Below are positions 41,645 to 53,278 of a stretch of DNA of 64,000 nt, in pieces. Both the position numbers and the translations under genes were made by a program. How positions within the stretch are numbered: the stretch's first letter is position 1; each line of letters starts with the position of its first letter. The notes beneath the pieces are model-generated. The model was not told the origin of the DNA and ran no database searches. It worked only from the letters and a program-made list of their open reading frames with translations. Where the stretch lies: positions 186,001-250,000 of the forward strand of contig JAIXMN010000005.1 of NCBI GenBank assembly GCA_025716815.1, given 5' to 3'. This stretch comes from Dichotomocladium elegans (lineage: Eukaryota > Mucoromycota > Mucoromycetes > Mucorales > Lichtheimiaceae).

Positions 41645-43046
41645 TCAGTCAAGCTGTACACATTGGTAGCTCGGAAATACCAGCTCGTCGTCGAGCATCT
41701 TGCGTAACTGGTCAACAATAAATTTTTCAATCTTCCCAACGTTTTTCAGCACTTTTTTTTTTTTTTTGGTCCGGACGAGTCAGCAAAAATGCATGTATAA
41801 TATATATATTAGATTTCAAAAACCCGCTTACCTTGCTTTTGACTGTCTCCGACGATGGACTCGATGTGCACTTTGCGTAATAAACTAGAAATAGAAAACT
41901 TCAGCATCATACAATAGCGTTCCAATCTCTTTTCTTCTAGCGCACACACAAACACACACACACATATATATATATATACCTTTCTAGACCGATATCATGG
42001 CCTGGACCGCTATTAAGGTCCATATCTGACTGGTCTGGTTCGAGCATGGATACGCACACACGATCCATGCTCTTGATGTATGCTACAACGGCCGTAGCCT
42101 CAAATTCAACGCTCCGGACGCGCAGCTGGATGGGAAGACTCATAAACATCATGCTCGGATAGTTCATGCGCAGCTCGGTGAGCAAAGTCATGCTCATATC
42201 GCCCTTGTAAGAGATCCGCATGGATGCCTGAAAATCAAGCTCTGAGGGATCATGGAGCTGTGCGGCCTTCGATTTTGACTGGGTGCTGCTGTTCACCACC
42301 GAGGGCGGCGCGGCTGCTGCTGTTGCAGAGGGTTCGGTATCCTCATCGATCCAATCTTGCTGATAAAGACTATTGCTTGGATTACTTTCGTCTGCTGTCG
42401 TTGACATGACAGTTGTTGCTGCTGCTGCTGCTGCCGACGACGACGAAGCACTGTAGGGAGATCCGAAGGTTGGCCCGTGCTGTGGGGAGGACGGAGATGA
42501 GAAGTACGTGAGGTGCTGCGGGGGCGAATAGTGGTTCGGGTGATGATGGAAGGGATGTTGGGGTGCAACAAAGGGCGAGCGGTGGAAGGCATGGATCAGA
42601 TTAAATCGTTGTTGCTGGGATAATAGAGGCGAATGGTGGAACGAGAGCCTTCCGGGATAAAGGTGGCTGTTGCTGCTGCTGCTGTTAATACTGCCCACCG
42701 CACTCATATCCGTATCATCCTCCGTACGATACATTTCCGCGCCCCTCGCCGAGGGTGCCATAGCCGGACTAGGAGGAGGTAGTGAAGAGGACGGAATCCG
42801 TGAATGGCCTTTTTCGCTGACTGATGCATCCCCATCGTCGTTCTCAGGCTCGTAGAATTCAGGGAAGGGATCGGTGATGTTTGTTATCTCAATTTGAGGT
42901 GTTTCAGTTCCCCACTCAAAAGCTGTAACTTCAATGTCGCCAATGAATGCAGGTTTAGTTATGCTTTTAAAATGCCTATTAAGAAAATGCTGTACATGGG
43001 CGGCGAGTTCCTGATCGAGTTTGCCCCATTCGATATCGAGTGACAT
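41645..43046 (-). CDS. MDM12: ERMES subunit Mdm12
   Basis: SMP-domain lipid-transfer subunit of the ER-mitochondria encounter structure. Exons 43046-41980, 41884-41832 and 41751-41645 join to 408 codons. The N-terminus MSLDIEWGKLD, HVQHFLNRHF, PAFIGDIEVTAFEWG and PQIEITNITDPFPEFYE is diagnostic. A long low-complexity insert (Ser, His, Pro, Ala, Gln runs, residues about 80-260) splits the SMP domain, as in other fungal Mdm12 proteins. After it come ASMRISYKGDMSMTLLTELRMNYPS, FMSLPIQLRVRSVEF and VVAYIKSMDRVCVSMLEP, then LLRKVHIESIVGD and VLKNVGKIEKFIVDQLRKML, ending ELVFPSYQCVQLD. Intron 1 is largely AT/GT microsatellite, and the intron 2 acceptor follows a run of A rather than a pyrimidine tract. 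Confidence 0.95.
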
Positions 43047-44222
43047 AGTCCGGTTGGAAAAAAGTATTAAGAGGCAAGTGCGGAGAAAGGAAAGATAAGC
43101 GCGGGTCATGAAAACACGTACCTCTCCATGGAAGCAACCATGTCAGATTGAGCAGGAGCACGAAGTAGCTTTTATTCCTTGTGAGTCTGTGTTCAACAGA
43201 CATGGTTATTTTAGTTCCTCAGGTATCAATGGAAAGGAGCTTGTTTTGGGGCGTACGTGTCACTGCCAGTCAGCAGCATCTATTTAACAAAGTGTGCGTG
43301 AACGACTGTGTCTGTGTACGATTGTACGTACTTGGCCTATGACACCCGATTCTCACCCATCGTTCATGCACATATCCTACATATATAAGATAAAATTTGA
43401 TGAATATTAAAAGGATATGCGATCAAGACAACTCCATGGATCTTTTTAAATTTGTACGCGGGTAGCAAAGATACAGTAGATTCTCGCCCAACGTTCAAAT
43501 GTCTAGAGTACTAATGCGCTGCTACGAAACAGAGACACAACAAGTGAAAAAGAAAAGGGGGTTAGAATAGAACAGGATAGGATAGACTAGGATAGGATAG
43601 CATCGCTTCAGCACCATCTATTGCTTAACGTGAATAAATGCAAAACGTACAATGTTGACGCGCACACACATTGTAAGGAATAGAACAAGGTTTGCGATTG
43701 CAATAACAACGAAAATAAAATGAGCTATTGGTCCTCTCATATTATTTTTATATTTACTCCTCCTCCTTTTTAAGTGAATATACATGTAGTTTCTGCATAC
43801 GTACGCACAGAAGAGGTTTCATTTGGATTGATTCCTCGTTGAACATGTGTTTAATATTCAGGAGAAGGACTGTGATAAGTTTATAATGGATATATTATTC
43901 AAAACAAGAGAGAGATAAAAAAGGAACATGAATGGGGATAACAGATCGTACTACGGATGAGGAAAAACAGGATGGATGAGATCGGGGGGAGTGGTACATA
44001 GCGAGGCGTGAGATAAGAAAAATTTGAGCAGTAGCTGCAGAGAATTTCTTGCGTTCATCCATTTAATTTGATTGTTGAATTATACGAGATAGCCGCTGGT
44101 ATTACAAACATGGCTTACGGGCATACATGTGCAGGTTACGTTGTATTGTGTATGTATCAAAGTCCTTTGGCGCCGCTCCACTTCATATCTTCCCATACGG
44201 TAGCTGACATGGGCTATTATGC
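43047..44222. other. Spacer between MDM12 and the CxxC gene
   Basis: Upstream region of MDM12, then AT-rich DNA. A short imperfect tandem repeat of AGGATAG units lies at 43568-43600. No gene recognised. Confidence 0.5.
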
Positions 44223-44612
44223 TTATGGCTTGTTGTCATGCATCTTCCCTTCTCTGGTGGGAGAAAAATTCGACGCGACAAGGAAGAATGTTTGGCGGTG
44301 CTCTTGGTGAGGAGGCGACGGCGGCAGAGTGGACAGCATTGTGTGAGTAGCAGGAATTTCGACAGCAGCAGGAAGAAGTGGCGGCTGTTTGCGCACAAAG
44401 ATGTTATGCTGATCATCGAAAGTCCAACACCGAGAACAGTGGTCGTCTACACTAAGGAATCGGTTGCACGTAGAGCAGCGTTTATGACAGTTGATACAGA
44501 ACCAGTCGGATGAGAGAGCCTTATCACATGACCCGCAAAACACCATGTGATCATCATCGTCGTGATAATACTGCTGTGCAGGCGACATCGGAGGCGATGG
44601 GAAATGGTCCAT
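44223..44612 (-). CDS. Small protein with four CxxC pairs, probable zinc ribbon
   Basis: Single-exon frame of 129 codons, MDHFPSPPMSPAQQYYHDDDD at the start. Eight cysteines stand in four CxxC pairs at residues 26/29, 39/42, 46/49 and 59/62 (FCGSCDKALSSDWFCINCHKR, CSTCNRF, HCSRCWTFDD). This fits two zinc sites. The acidic N-terminus and the loose Pro/His-rich C-terminus look disordered. I recognise no named family. The regular cysteine spacing argues that the frame is expressed. It lies minus-strand downstream of the SET gene with no evident link to it. Confidence 0.65.
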   Translation of the reverse strand: MDHFPSPPMSPAQQYYHDDDDHMVFCGSCDKALSSDWFCINCHKRCSTCNRFLSVDDHCSRCWTFDDQHNIFVRKQPPLLPAAVEIPATHTMLSTLPPSPPHQEHRQTFFLVASNFSPTREGKMHDNKP

Positions 44613-44858
44613 GATTGTTACGCGATTAGATTGCAGAGTAATGTAAGTCGGAAGCTAAAGAAATCACTGTGAGCCGGCGTGTTTGAGAAAATGAAGGTGC
44701 AGGGTGGATGAATCACGGCGGGATGGGTAATGAGGTTAAGAAGCAAAGAAGAAGGAAAAGGCTGGAGTGTGGAAGCTCTTTAGAGAAACTGCGTTTTTTT
44801 AGATAGATGAATTTATATTCTAAGCGAGACGCACAAGAAGTAAGGCAGCAGCGGCATC

Positions 44859-44891
<33 letters not shown>

Positions 44892-45975
44892 AGCAGGCAG
44901 GCAGGCAGGCTATCGGTCAGAGAGGTAACAACACATCGACGGACCTAATTGACTTTCTGTCTTCTCGGCTTTCACATATACACGAGCCCTTACAGATAAA
45001 AAGGCGTCAGTATTGTCAAAACCGAACTTTAATTAAATAGGCTCCCCGTCTACCTCGAGTAGCTCAAAGTAGGCAGCCAAGCACACGATCGCATACTCAT
45101 TCTTCTTACTAAATGCATAGTTAATGCGACCTACATACACAGCACATTTATACATACTCTTCCACTTCACCCCTCAATCCCGTCCAGGTGTATTTGCTAC
45201 TCCTTTCCCTTCTCATCTTGTATGTAATATACATCTTAACACCCCACTTTACCATCTCGCTTGGGCCCGATATCCCTCGCCTCCTTATTTGCATGAAAGA
45301 AAACCATCTGCACGTATCATGCTTCTCCAAGCACTCCATATACTTGATGACCTCACAAAGCGACGAAGATGGAGGTCAGCCAATAGACATTTTGTAATAT
45401 CGCATGCGAAGATATATTTTTTGCTAGCAAAATGATTTTATCTGTACCTAGTGTCGTTGGTTTAATGGATGCATGGCGAAACGAAGACCAAGGATTCAAT
45501 CGCTGCCTCGGTTCTTTCATTTTCGTTTCTTCCTGTTGCTGCCGTCGCTTGCATATATACAGATCATATCCGTATTATTATGCATTCTTGTATCAAATGA
45601 ATAACACGCAACATGCTTTCATAGGCGTCCTCCTCTCTTACCCCCTCCCCATCGTTATGTACAACTGACCGATTCTATATGTCTGCTAACGTGCATTTGT
45701 ATTTCATTCTTCGTCACAGATCTTTGTATCTATAGAACAACAACTTCCTTCTCCCAACACCAACCCCCCCTTTCTCCTCCACATGGGGCCCATCTGTACC
45801 GCAAACCAAAACATGGCAACACGGGTAAGTTTATGCCACAAAAAAGAGGCACACATTGAACCGAATTACACAATGTTTCTTCCTTCCGGTCCCCGAGTGC
45901 GTACATGCGTGGCTGTGGCTGTGGTTGTGAGTCATTTGATGTACTTCTGAAGAGAGAATCGTATCTATGGCTTTA
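44613..45975. other. Spacer with a GGCA microsatellite
   Basis: Upstream region of the CxxC gene followed by about 1 kb with short frames only. The 3' end abuts the stop codon of the SET gene. No gene recognised. Confidence 0.5.
44862..44910. repeat. (GGCA)n tandem repeat
   Basis: Twelve or so GGCA units with one variant (AAGC). Confidence 0.95.
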
Positions 45976-48150
45976 TTAAACGGGAACAATGACTAGTGGG
46001 TTACTCAGTGAATAGTGATTTAAGATATCATCGGCCCACATAAACGCTTCATATGAGAAGATCCGCGGGTCAAAAATATCAGGATATGATTCTGTAAAAG
46101 CAGGGAACAATGACTCATAGAGTCCCTGAAGTTCCTCTTCGGTATCCTCATCACGGTCCGTACCCATGCTGCTGTTGCTGAACGACGCACACACTTGAAT
46201 TTACTATTTGTTTCTATTTTATCCCACCCACCCCCCACATTCGCACTCACCTTGTTTTTTCAAAAAACGTGTGCCATTTGCTTTTTTCCTGCTTTGAGCG
46301 CTCCTTGATAAGTGCCAACATCATCACCACATCTTGCTCTTCCTCCATATCTTCAAACAAGCTCTCAAACGCTTTGTTGAGCGCTGGGTTCCTTTGCAAA
46401 AGCACGTTAAGCGTGATGGTGACTGACTCGAGCATGACCATGGGTTCCTGCTGCAGGTCACTGCAGGTATTCTGCGAAAAGTGGCCGGGATTGAGAATGC
46501 CGAGGAACGGCGCATTTGGTGCCAACGTCTCGCGCGCCATGCGCTTCATCACATCTAATTTGACTTGTTCAACGATCCCCAAAACGTGATTCAATACGTC
46601 TTGCTGCCCTATTTCCCCCCCCCCGAGTTTCGTCGCATCAGTGATAAAAACAGAAAGAAAAACGTGAGACTATAAGTATATCACCACATACCATCACGAT
46701 ACATGAGTGCGTAGCGCTGCCACGCGGTAGCTGCAGCGTTTCTGTCGGCAGGACAGTTATTCACATTCATCAGACGACTTTGAAGAAGCTTTTGCACAGT
46801 GCTCAGCATTGCAAGCTCATTCCGGTAACCTATAAAATCAAATTCGCTTGCATTTGTGCACTCCGCGTAGTACTGTGTCTCGATCGGATTCATCACGAGA
46901 ACCCGCATGAGCTTCCAAAAGGAGGCCGGAACATTGTTTCGGTGGACATAATAGAGAAGTGGATCGGACTCGTTTCCGGACGCAACTCCCGCTTGCGAAA
47001 GGATCTGGAGCTTCAGTTGGCCGTTGGGATCTTGAGAAAAGTTAGGTTTCAGGGCAACGTGGTCGAATTCATTGTACTTTATGGATATAAATTCATTTTT
47101 CGTTAGCCACGTATACTCTCGCGCACACACAGAAAAAAGAGATAATATTTCTGTCTCTTTCTTCTGATGTGTGTGGACGGAGATAACAACTCCTTCACTT
47201 ACGTCAAAACAAAAGCCGTAACCGAGGAGCACTAATAATTTATGCATGAATAAGAAAAGGCAGAATAAACAGCCATAGACGCCTACATTCTTCATTCGAC
47301 TTGGGTCCGTAATTGTTAAAGAGTTGTTCTCCCTCACTAAAGGCTTCTCCTGCCACGAACGAAAGCGTGCCAGTTTCTGGATCGCCAGTCCGTAACCAAG
47401 TGATCTTGGTATTTGGTTTGTGATTTAATTGATCCAAGAGGGGAAACAGAACTTCTGAGTCGGGAGCATTCGCTTCAGCCTTCGGGTCGATTAGTTTATA
47501 AGGAAATGACCGGGAGGAAAGCACAGAGTAGCCCCACAAGTATTCATCCCTACAGGTTTCAGCTTTAAAAACCATATATATATGCATACTGTAGGTAGAA
47601 AAGAGTAGAGTTCAGTTACCAAGTCAGTCCACCATTCTCCACTACGACCGGTTCCTTAGAGACAAGTTCATAATCTCTGTATGCTTCAGCTTTGCGTTCA
47701 GCAACTGAAATGGCCAATGGTGTGTTCGCAAGGAATTGCATATCTTGATCGTCAAAATGCAATGCCGTCATTATTTTCTCGGGCAGCATGGCCAGGTATG
47801 GCCAGTAAAAAGACGATGCGCCGAGCTTTTTCTGCTGTGCGACGAAGACTGACATGACTATCCGACAGTTGTATGCACTCAGAGATCTGTACTGATTGCG
47901 CGCTACTGGTTCGGTAATCGCTAGTCGGAAAGGCAACGTGGCGAGCGTTTCCCCTGGTTCCACAGACGCACCCGCATAGACGCTACCTATACCATGTTCG
48001 TCTATTTTTTTTATGAATCAAATAATGAGGATACATCACCCATAAGTGGAATCAAGGACGATTTCGCATACCATTTTTAAGTTCAAACTTTTCAAACACG
48101 GCTTGATTATCTCGGAGCCATTCAAGGTAGCGATCGGTCACGTTTGACAT
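45976..48150 (-). CDS. SET-domain protein methyltransferase (Rubisco LSMT/SETD3/RKM type)
   Basis: Lysine (or histidine) methyltransferase with a split SET domain. Exons 48150-48072, 48001-47620, 47549-47287, 47231-47203, 47076-46692, 46608-46251 and 46177-45976 join to 565 codons. HGIGSVYAGASVEPGETLATLP is the SET-N part. SFYWPYLAMLPE and DEYLWGYSVLSSRSFPYKL belong to the iSET region. VLFPLLDQLNHKPNTKITW and EGEQLFNNYGPKSNEELLLGYGF carry the SAM-binding NH and catalytic Tyr motifs (NNYG). The rest matches the helical substrate-binding C-terminal domain of this group, ending in an acidic stretch. Yeast relatives (Rkm1, Rkm2) modify ribosomal proteins and SETD3 modifies actin; I cannot choose a substrate. 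Confidence 0.88.
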
Positions 48151-48970
48151 TTTAAGTTGGGGGTGGGTGAGTGTGGAGAGTTCTTAGAATGACATTTTTC
48201 CCCCGAAATGAAGAGCAGTCATGGCTGACTTACCCTGACGAGAGTGAGTGAGGGAAGAAGAGTGCTATTTGGTCTTCTTCACTTTAGCGCCCATGTGATA
48301 TTGTCTAACCGCAACTATGCAACATGGGGTCATGCGCACGGCTTTGCTATGGTTTAGGAGATCCTTCATATTTATAGTATTGGCTTTCATTCTGTGCTAG
48401 AAAAGTTGGATGTATTTTCAAAGTTACTGAGCGTGATATATAGAATGGTACTACTTTAGTACTGAGCAGAGACTGTTAGCAATGCGCTTTTGCTGCAGCT
48501 GAAGCATAGACTACCATAAAACGGAAGCAGTAGCGGCTGGTAATTATCGCTGTCCTTTCCTCTCTCACTTCATCCATGCATGAAGTAGTACAGCTGTTGC
48601 TAACCCATGCCTGTCATAACCTTCTTTGCGTTGTTTTGCGATCACTGTGTTTGAGAATGTTGACCGAAAGGGGGTCTTATCGAAGGGGGTGGTGATGACA
48701 TGCAGATCAAAGAAAAAAGGGGGGTAGAACTCAGCGTCTGTATAGATGAGCGATCAAGAAACACGTATATACACACACGGCCGTACACTAGCGCACATAA
48801 AAATTCGGGAGAAGACATATAAGCAGGAAATTCTGTTGAAGTAGAGAAGCCTCCTCAACACCATATACATACACACACACACGCGCACACGCGCACACGC
48901 ACGCACGCACGCACACACACACACATGAGCACACAATTTCATTCTCTTTCTCTTTCCTTTTCTTTCCCCT
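48151..48970. other. Divergent promoter region with a CA/CG-CA repeat
   Basis: Between the divergent SET and RING-CH-like genes. A long (CA)n tract with interspersed CGCA units lies at 48869-48924, just before the RING-CH-like start. No gene recognised. Confidence 0.5.
48869..48924. repeat. (CA)n with CGCA variants
   Basis: Long alternating purine-pyrimidine tract directly upstream of the RING-CH-like gene; potential Z-DNA-forming sequence. Confidence 0.9.
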
Positions 48971-49900
48971 ATGCATCACTTTGACTCTTCGCTCATACCA
49001 GCTGACTTATCCACACCACCACCCTATGCTCTCCCAAGCCAGCATCATCACCATCGTGCGCTATCACCGTTACCAGCACCGTTGGAGACGCCACCATCGC
49101 TTCTACAGATTCAGCCCACTGATGACGCCAGCAGTCGGCGACCGAGTCATAAGCGGCGGCCATGCCAGATCTGTCACCCTGTCAATCCCAACAACAACAA
49201 CAACAACAACCTGGGCCGGCGCTTCCATTCTCGACCACGGTTTTCACCGGTCCCTTTTCTGATTCACAAAAGTCACCGGCCGCACACGATCCGGATCTGT
49301 GGCTGTGCACGCCAAAAGGTGCACCTTGCTTGTATATTGTTAGACAACAGGGATGTGTTCGTATGCAACGTATGTGATACCACGTATCGATCGCGATATC
49401 GTATACTGCTAAGTCAGCTTGTTTGCATGACGATCCACATTTTATCGCTTGCTTCAGTAGTAGGTCTTGTGTTTGGGCTTGCCCAGCTCGGTTCTGCGCT
49501 GGATAAGTTAGGACTGGGCAACGAAGCGGGCACCAAGCTTGACGGCGACGAGACGTGGCAAGATCAAGAACTCCAACAGATTCTGGAATGGCTTCAGCTG
49601 GTACATTTCGCAACCGGGGTAGCTGGTGAAGCCCTACTCGGACTTGTTTATGTTGTTGGTGTGTGTGGCGTGGTTGGTCTCGACAGGACCCTCCAAATGC
49701 TCGACGCCATCATCCATATCAACCTCGAGCCCATTTTGCGCTGGCATGCAGCACCCGAGTGGGCCAAACGCATCATCATGTGTACTTGTCTCGCCGTTAT
49801 TGGTCTGGTACTAGGGACTTACTTACTCTTTTACTCATGGATCTGGGCATGCCTTTTGTGCCATTTCTGTTATCGGATCCTCAATATACGGCGTTCATGA
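48971..49900 (+). CDS. RING-CH-like (MARCH-type) membrane protein
   Basis: Single exon of 309 codons. The N-terminal 60 residues are Pro/His/Ser-rich. A cysteine/histidine set follows: C65-x2-C68, C110-x-C112, H118-x2-C121, C132-x2-C135 (CQIC, CGC, HLAC, CNVC). This is the C4HC3 order of RING-CH domains of membrane ubiquitin ligases, though the first loop is enlarged by an Asn run and the CxC-to-His spacing is short. After it come hydrophobic segments at about residues 150-175, 215-240 and 270-300, so a membrane protein is likely. Ubiquitin ligase activity is inferred from the zinc ligands alone; a non-catalytic zinc-binding membrane protein is the alternative. Confidence 0.72.
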   Translation: MHHFDSSLIPADLSTPPPYALPSQHHHHRALSPLPAPLETPPSLLQIQPTDDASSRRPSHKRRPCQICHPVNPNNNNNNNLGRRFHSRPRFSPVPFLIHKSHRPHTIRICGCARQKVHLACILLDNRDVFVCNVCDTTYRSRYRILLSQLVCMTIHILSLASVVGLVFGLAQLGSALDKLGLGNEAGTKLDGDETWQDQELQQILEWLQLVHFATGVAGEALLGLVYVVGVCGVVGLDRTLQMLDAIIHINLEPILRWHAAPEWAKRIIMCTCLAVIGLVLGTYLLFYSWIWACLLCHFCYRILNIRRS

Positions 49901-50313
49901 CAAGAGAAGAACAATGTTTCATCTATCATTGTTCAATTCATTCGCATCGAAACCTGCAATGCCTTGCCCTCTATACCGTATATTAATAACTATGATCGAA
50001 AGAAAATCATATCTTTTCCTTTCCTCTTTTTTGCCCTCAACAACCTTTTATTTTGCATAAATCATTCTAGGCGATTTATCAGTTTCATATATAACAGACA
50101 TCCCCGAAATGTATACGTGGTCCAGTACATACGCGTGTAAAGCCGTTTTCGAGCACACACGTATACGAGACTGGAGTACGTATAACCTGCGTTGCATTCC
50201 TCCTTTCCCTATTTCTCTTCCTCTACTTTCCACATACGTATACACGCATTCTCTCTCTCTCTCTCTCTTTCTCTCATTCCCTCTTCCCTCGCTGAGTTTA
50301 CAATCTCGAAACC
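49901..50313. other. Spacer and leader of the homeodomain gene
   Basis: A CT repeat at 50250-50275 lies in the pyrimidine-rich leader. No gene recognised. Confidence 0.5.
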
Positions 50314-51006
50314 ATGGGGTCCTCACCTAATGGTGACGATACAAGTAGCGCTGGTTCATGGTCGCCCGAAATCAAATCTCGATGGCGGTTCACCACGGAC
50401 CAAAACGATATACTGGAAGGGGTGTATAAAGAGAATCCGAATCCGCCCTCAGACCTAGTGGAGTCATTAGTCACCGAGCTGCACAGCCCGAGAAAGACTA
50501 TCATCACTTGGTTTCAAAATCGACGCGCCAAGGAGCGCCGTTACCAGCGGCAACGGAGACAAGGCACATATGACCAGCTGTTCGTCCATTCTTCTCATGG
50601 GACAATGTTGGGTAGCAGCAGCAGCAGCAGCAGCAGCAGCATCAGTAGTAGTAGTAGTAGTAGTCAAGGTGCATCACTAGGACCGACTCACCGAGAAGCA
50701 CTTTCCGGGAACTCGTCGTCGTCTCTATCGCTTCAAGCTCCGGTGGCAGCAGAGGCTACGGCAGTGATGGCAACTATGCAGCTGCAGCAGCATGAGGCAG
50801 AAATGCTGACACCTCTCGGCGTCTTGCTACCGCATCCATCTCCACAGATCCTCTCTCATGAAACCTTTTGGCATCACGATCATCTTGACGACAACAGGCC
50901 AGTGCACACCTCCTCCGTCCCAACAGACGAGTGGTCGAGTTTTTCTGCCCAATGGCATTATGTCCACAACTTGTTCGAAGAGAGTGACACGTATCGTGAT
51001 CTTTAA
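50314..51006 (+). CDS. Homeodomain transcription factor
   Basis: Single exon of 230 codons. A homeodomain occupies about residues 22-82: RWRFTTDQNDILEGVYKENP, LVESLVTELH and KTIITWFQNRRAKERRYQRQ. The recognition helix keeps the Trp, Phe, Asn and Arg of WFQNRRAK. The rest is low-complexity: a Ser run encoded first by AGC and then by AGT codons (about 50612-50665), then a Gln/Ala/Ser part. The domain is of the typical three-helix size. No other domain is present, so the target genes and role (development or mating are common for fungal homeodomain proteins) stay open. Confidence 0.9.
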   Translation: MGSSPNGDDTSSAGSWSPEIKSRWRFTTDQNDILEGVYKENPNPPSDLVESLVTELHSPRKTIITWFQNRRAKERRYQRQRRQGTYDQLFVHSSHGTMLGSSSSSSSSSISSSSSSSQGASLGPTHREALSGNSSSSLSLQAPVAAEATAVMATMQLQQHEAEMLTPLGVLLPHPSPQILSHETFWHHDHLDDNRPVHTSSVPTDEWSSFSAQWHYVHNLFEESDTYRDL

Positions 51007-51331
51007 AGAATATCACATTGCCCAAATTCGATTACTTTTTTTCTCTACTTTTCCTTCATCTCAATACATGAATGCAATAGGGAAAGGGGAATGAAAAAAG
51101 AAGAAGAAAAAGGGGAAAAGTGAAGGGAGGAGGCAAAAGAAAGCAAAATCATACAATCTTTTCTCTTAGTTGATAGGAAGTTTTTTTCTGGATGGACGTG
51201 GAAGAAAAAGAAATAAAGGATGTACACAGACACACATACGAAGAAAATGGAAGAAACTTTACAAAGCAAGAAAGGAAAAAGAAAAGAAAAGAAAAGAAAT
51301 AGATCCTAGGAGGCGCGCGTGTCTACGACTT

Positions 51332-52894
51332 CTACTGCTGTTGCTGGTGTTGCTGATGAGAATGTTGACCACCGCCACCACGGGGTTTACCTCGAAACTG
51401 GTTCCCGCCACCGCCACGACGATTAGCTTGGAATTTGCGGTCGAAATGAGGTCCGTTGTGGCGCGGGAACTTGCCTGGCGCGCGGCGCTCTTCAATGATC
51501 ACCGTCACGCTGTTGACGTTAATAGTATGTTGCTTGAGCGCCTTTTGGCACGATTCGGGCGAGGCAAAGCCAAGAAGACCAGTGGCCTTGTTTGGATGGA
51601 GAGTCACTGACTTGACTTCACCGAATTCCACTGAAAATGCCTCCCTGACAAGTTCAGCCGTCAAATTTCTGACATTCTTTAGGAAAACTTCATGGGTCTC
51701 CTCCGCTGCAACACACAAGAATCAGTATCGTTGTTATTTCAACTGCCCTATCCCTTGCCAATTTCCTGTCCTTGTTCCATCTTCTTTCCACATATACAAT
51801 ACCTTTTAGCTTCTGCTCACGGGTTTGCTCTTTGGATGGACCATTGGCTTTGGGAGGATGCATAGGCTTGCGATCGGCAGGAGGAGTGGGGAGTGCAGTA
51901 GTAGACACAGATGGGGATGCCTTCTTCGCGTCTGGACCGGCTGCAAGGTTTGCCCAGGTCTTCGGAGTCGCAGATGCAGGTGATTCTGTAGCGACAGAAG
52001 CACCAGCAACAGCGGGACTAGGGGGGGCGGGGGAGGAGGCATGTTTTTTGATTTGGTCGGCCACAGTAGGCTCTCGCTTTTTCTCAGTATCTATAGCCAC
52101 AGATTCCTCGACTGGAGCGGGAGATGTAGCAGTAGCCGCGGGAGCAGCAGCGGGAGCAGCAGTAGCCGCAGGAGTAGAAGTAGCCGCGGGAGTAGAAGTA
52201 GTGGCAGTAGAGGTAGTAGTGGAAGCAGCGGCAGCAGTAGCAGTAGCAGAAGGCTCGGCACCATTCACATCCACTGTAACTGGCTTGACGTCCTCCTTAG
52301 TCACGGTAGCCGGAAGGCTCTCCTCAAGTTGTACCTGCTCCTCCTCATCCTGTTCAGCATCATATGGCATCTCTTCCTCGTCTTCCAACGACGCATTTTT
52401 CTCTTTCAAAAAGCGAAAAATGTCATTCAACACGTAGAATCCATTCGGCTGCTTGGCTAAGAAGAAAGTCTGGCTATACTTCTGGGGCGGCTCATCCCCA
52501 TTCTCCATATAGCCCAGAACTTGCACAAGAATCCCTCCGTCTGCAGAGGACTGGCTGTCCACTTGCGTCACAGTCACCCTGCAATCCTCAAAGTTCAACT
52601 CGTCAAATTTATGTCGGATCGCCTATAAACGCTTGATCAGGATCCTCGCCCACCTACACTTAAGTTTCCTTCCCATCCGTTGATCAACGTCCAACTTACC
52701 TCTTGTCCATGGATAGTTTCGGTTGTCTCAGCTTCATTGCCTCTCACCAGGTAAGAATCGTCCTTATAAAAGGCATAAAGCTTTTGCGGGTTCTTGTTCA
52801 AAAAGGTATAGTACTCGCGAACAAAGATGAGGCCAATGTCTTGCGATCCGGGCGATCTGCCGTTTTCGACAAGTGTATCGACTGAGGCGGTCAT
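51332..52894 (-). CDS. G3BP-like protein (NTF2-like domain plus RRM)
   Basis: RNA-binding stress-granule type protein. Exons 52894-52700, 52622-51803 and 51705-51332 join to 462 codons. The NTF2-like domain covers about residues 18-140: GLIFVREYYTFLNKNPQKLYAFY, HGQEAIRHKFDEL, VQVLGYMENGD, YSQTFFLAKQPNGFYVLNDIFRFL. Then an acidic stretch (EDEEE), an Ala/Thr/Pro-rich linker and KTWANLAA. The RRM reads HEVFLKNVRNLTAELVREAFSVEFG, SVTLHPNKATGLLGFASPESCQKAL, and the tail is RGG-like (NRRGGGGNQFRGKPRGGGG) with a His/Gln end. Order and size match G3BP/Nxt3; the yeast relative Bre5 is a cofactor of the deubiquitinase Ubp3. Stress-granule function is inferred. Confidence 0.92.
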
Positions 52895-53278
52895 GGCAGG
52901 GAATTTAGGGGTAATTTATAAGATTAAAAAGAAAAAAGAAGTAGAAGTTGAAAGGGAAACAAGCAGAAAACGAAAAGGAAAAGAGAGTGTAAGCCTGACT
53001 GACGAGAAAGAAAAAGACACGCGAGCGTCGTTGGAAAGGGGGGGCGTCGACGATTGTGTAGCAGTGGGGCAATCCGCGTTCAGTTCTTTTCTTTGAGCCC
53101 AGCTTAGCCAATCAAATTCATCCTATGGAAAGAAAAGGATTTTTTTGCTCTCTCGTAGCCGGGTTGCCTATAGCACACATTCACAGAAAGGAAAAAAAAA
53201 GAGCTTTATGAAATTACATCAAGTGCTATAATGCTTTATGTTCATTGTGGTCTCTATGCCATCCTTGCTATGGTCCTT
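52895..53278. other. Spacer, G3BP-like leader to U2AF35 stop
   Basis: Purine-rich on the plus strand (pyrimidine-rich leader for the minus-strand gene). No gene. Confidence 0.5.

Noticed and set aside
44862..44910. Short regular repeats resembling a CRISPR array
   Set aside because: They are contiguous 4-bp units without spacers in a fungal genome: a plain microsatellite.
45440..45515. Possible tRNA gene
   Set aside because: The stretch looked tRNA-like at first, but A and B boxes and a cloverleaf could not be made. I found no convincing tRNA or rRNA gene anywhere in the window.
51772..52460. Long plus-strand frames opposite the G3BP-like gene
   Set aside because: They mirror the Ala/Pro/Thr low-complexity linker of the real minus-strand protein.
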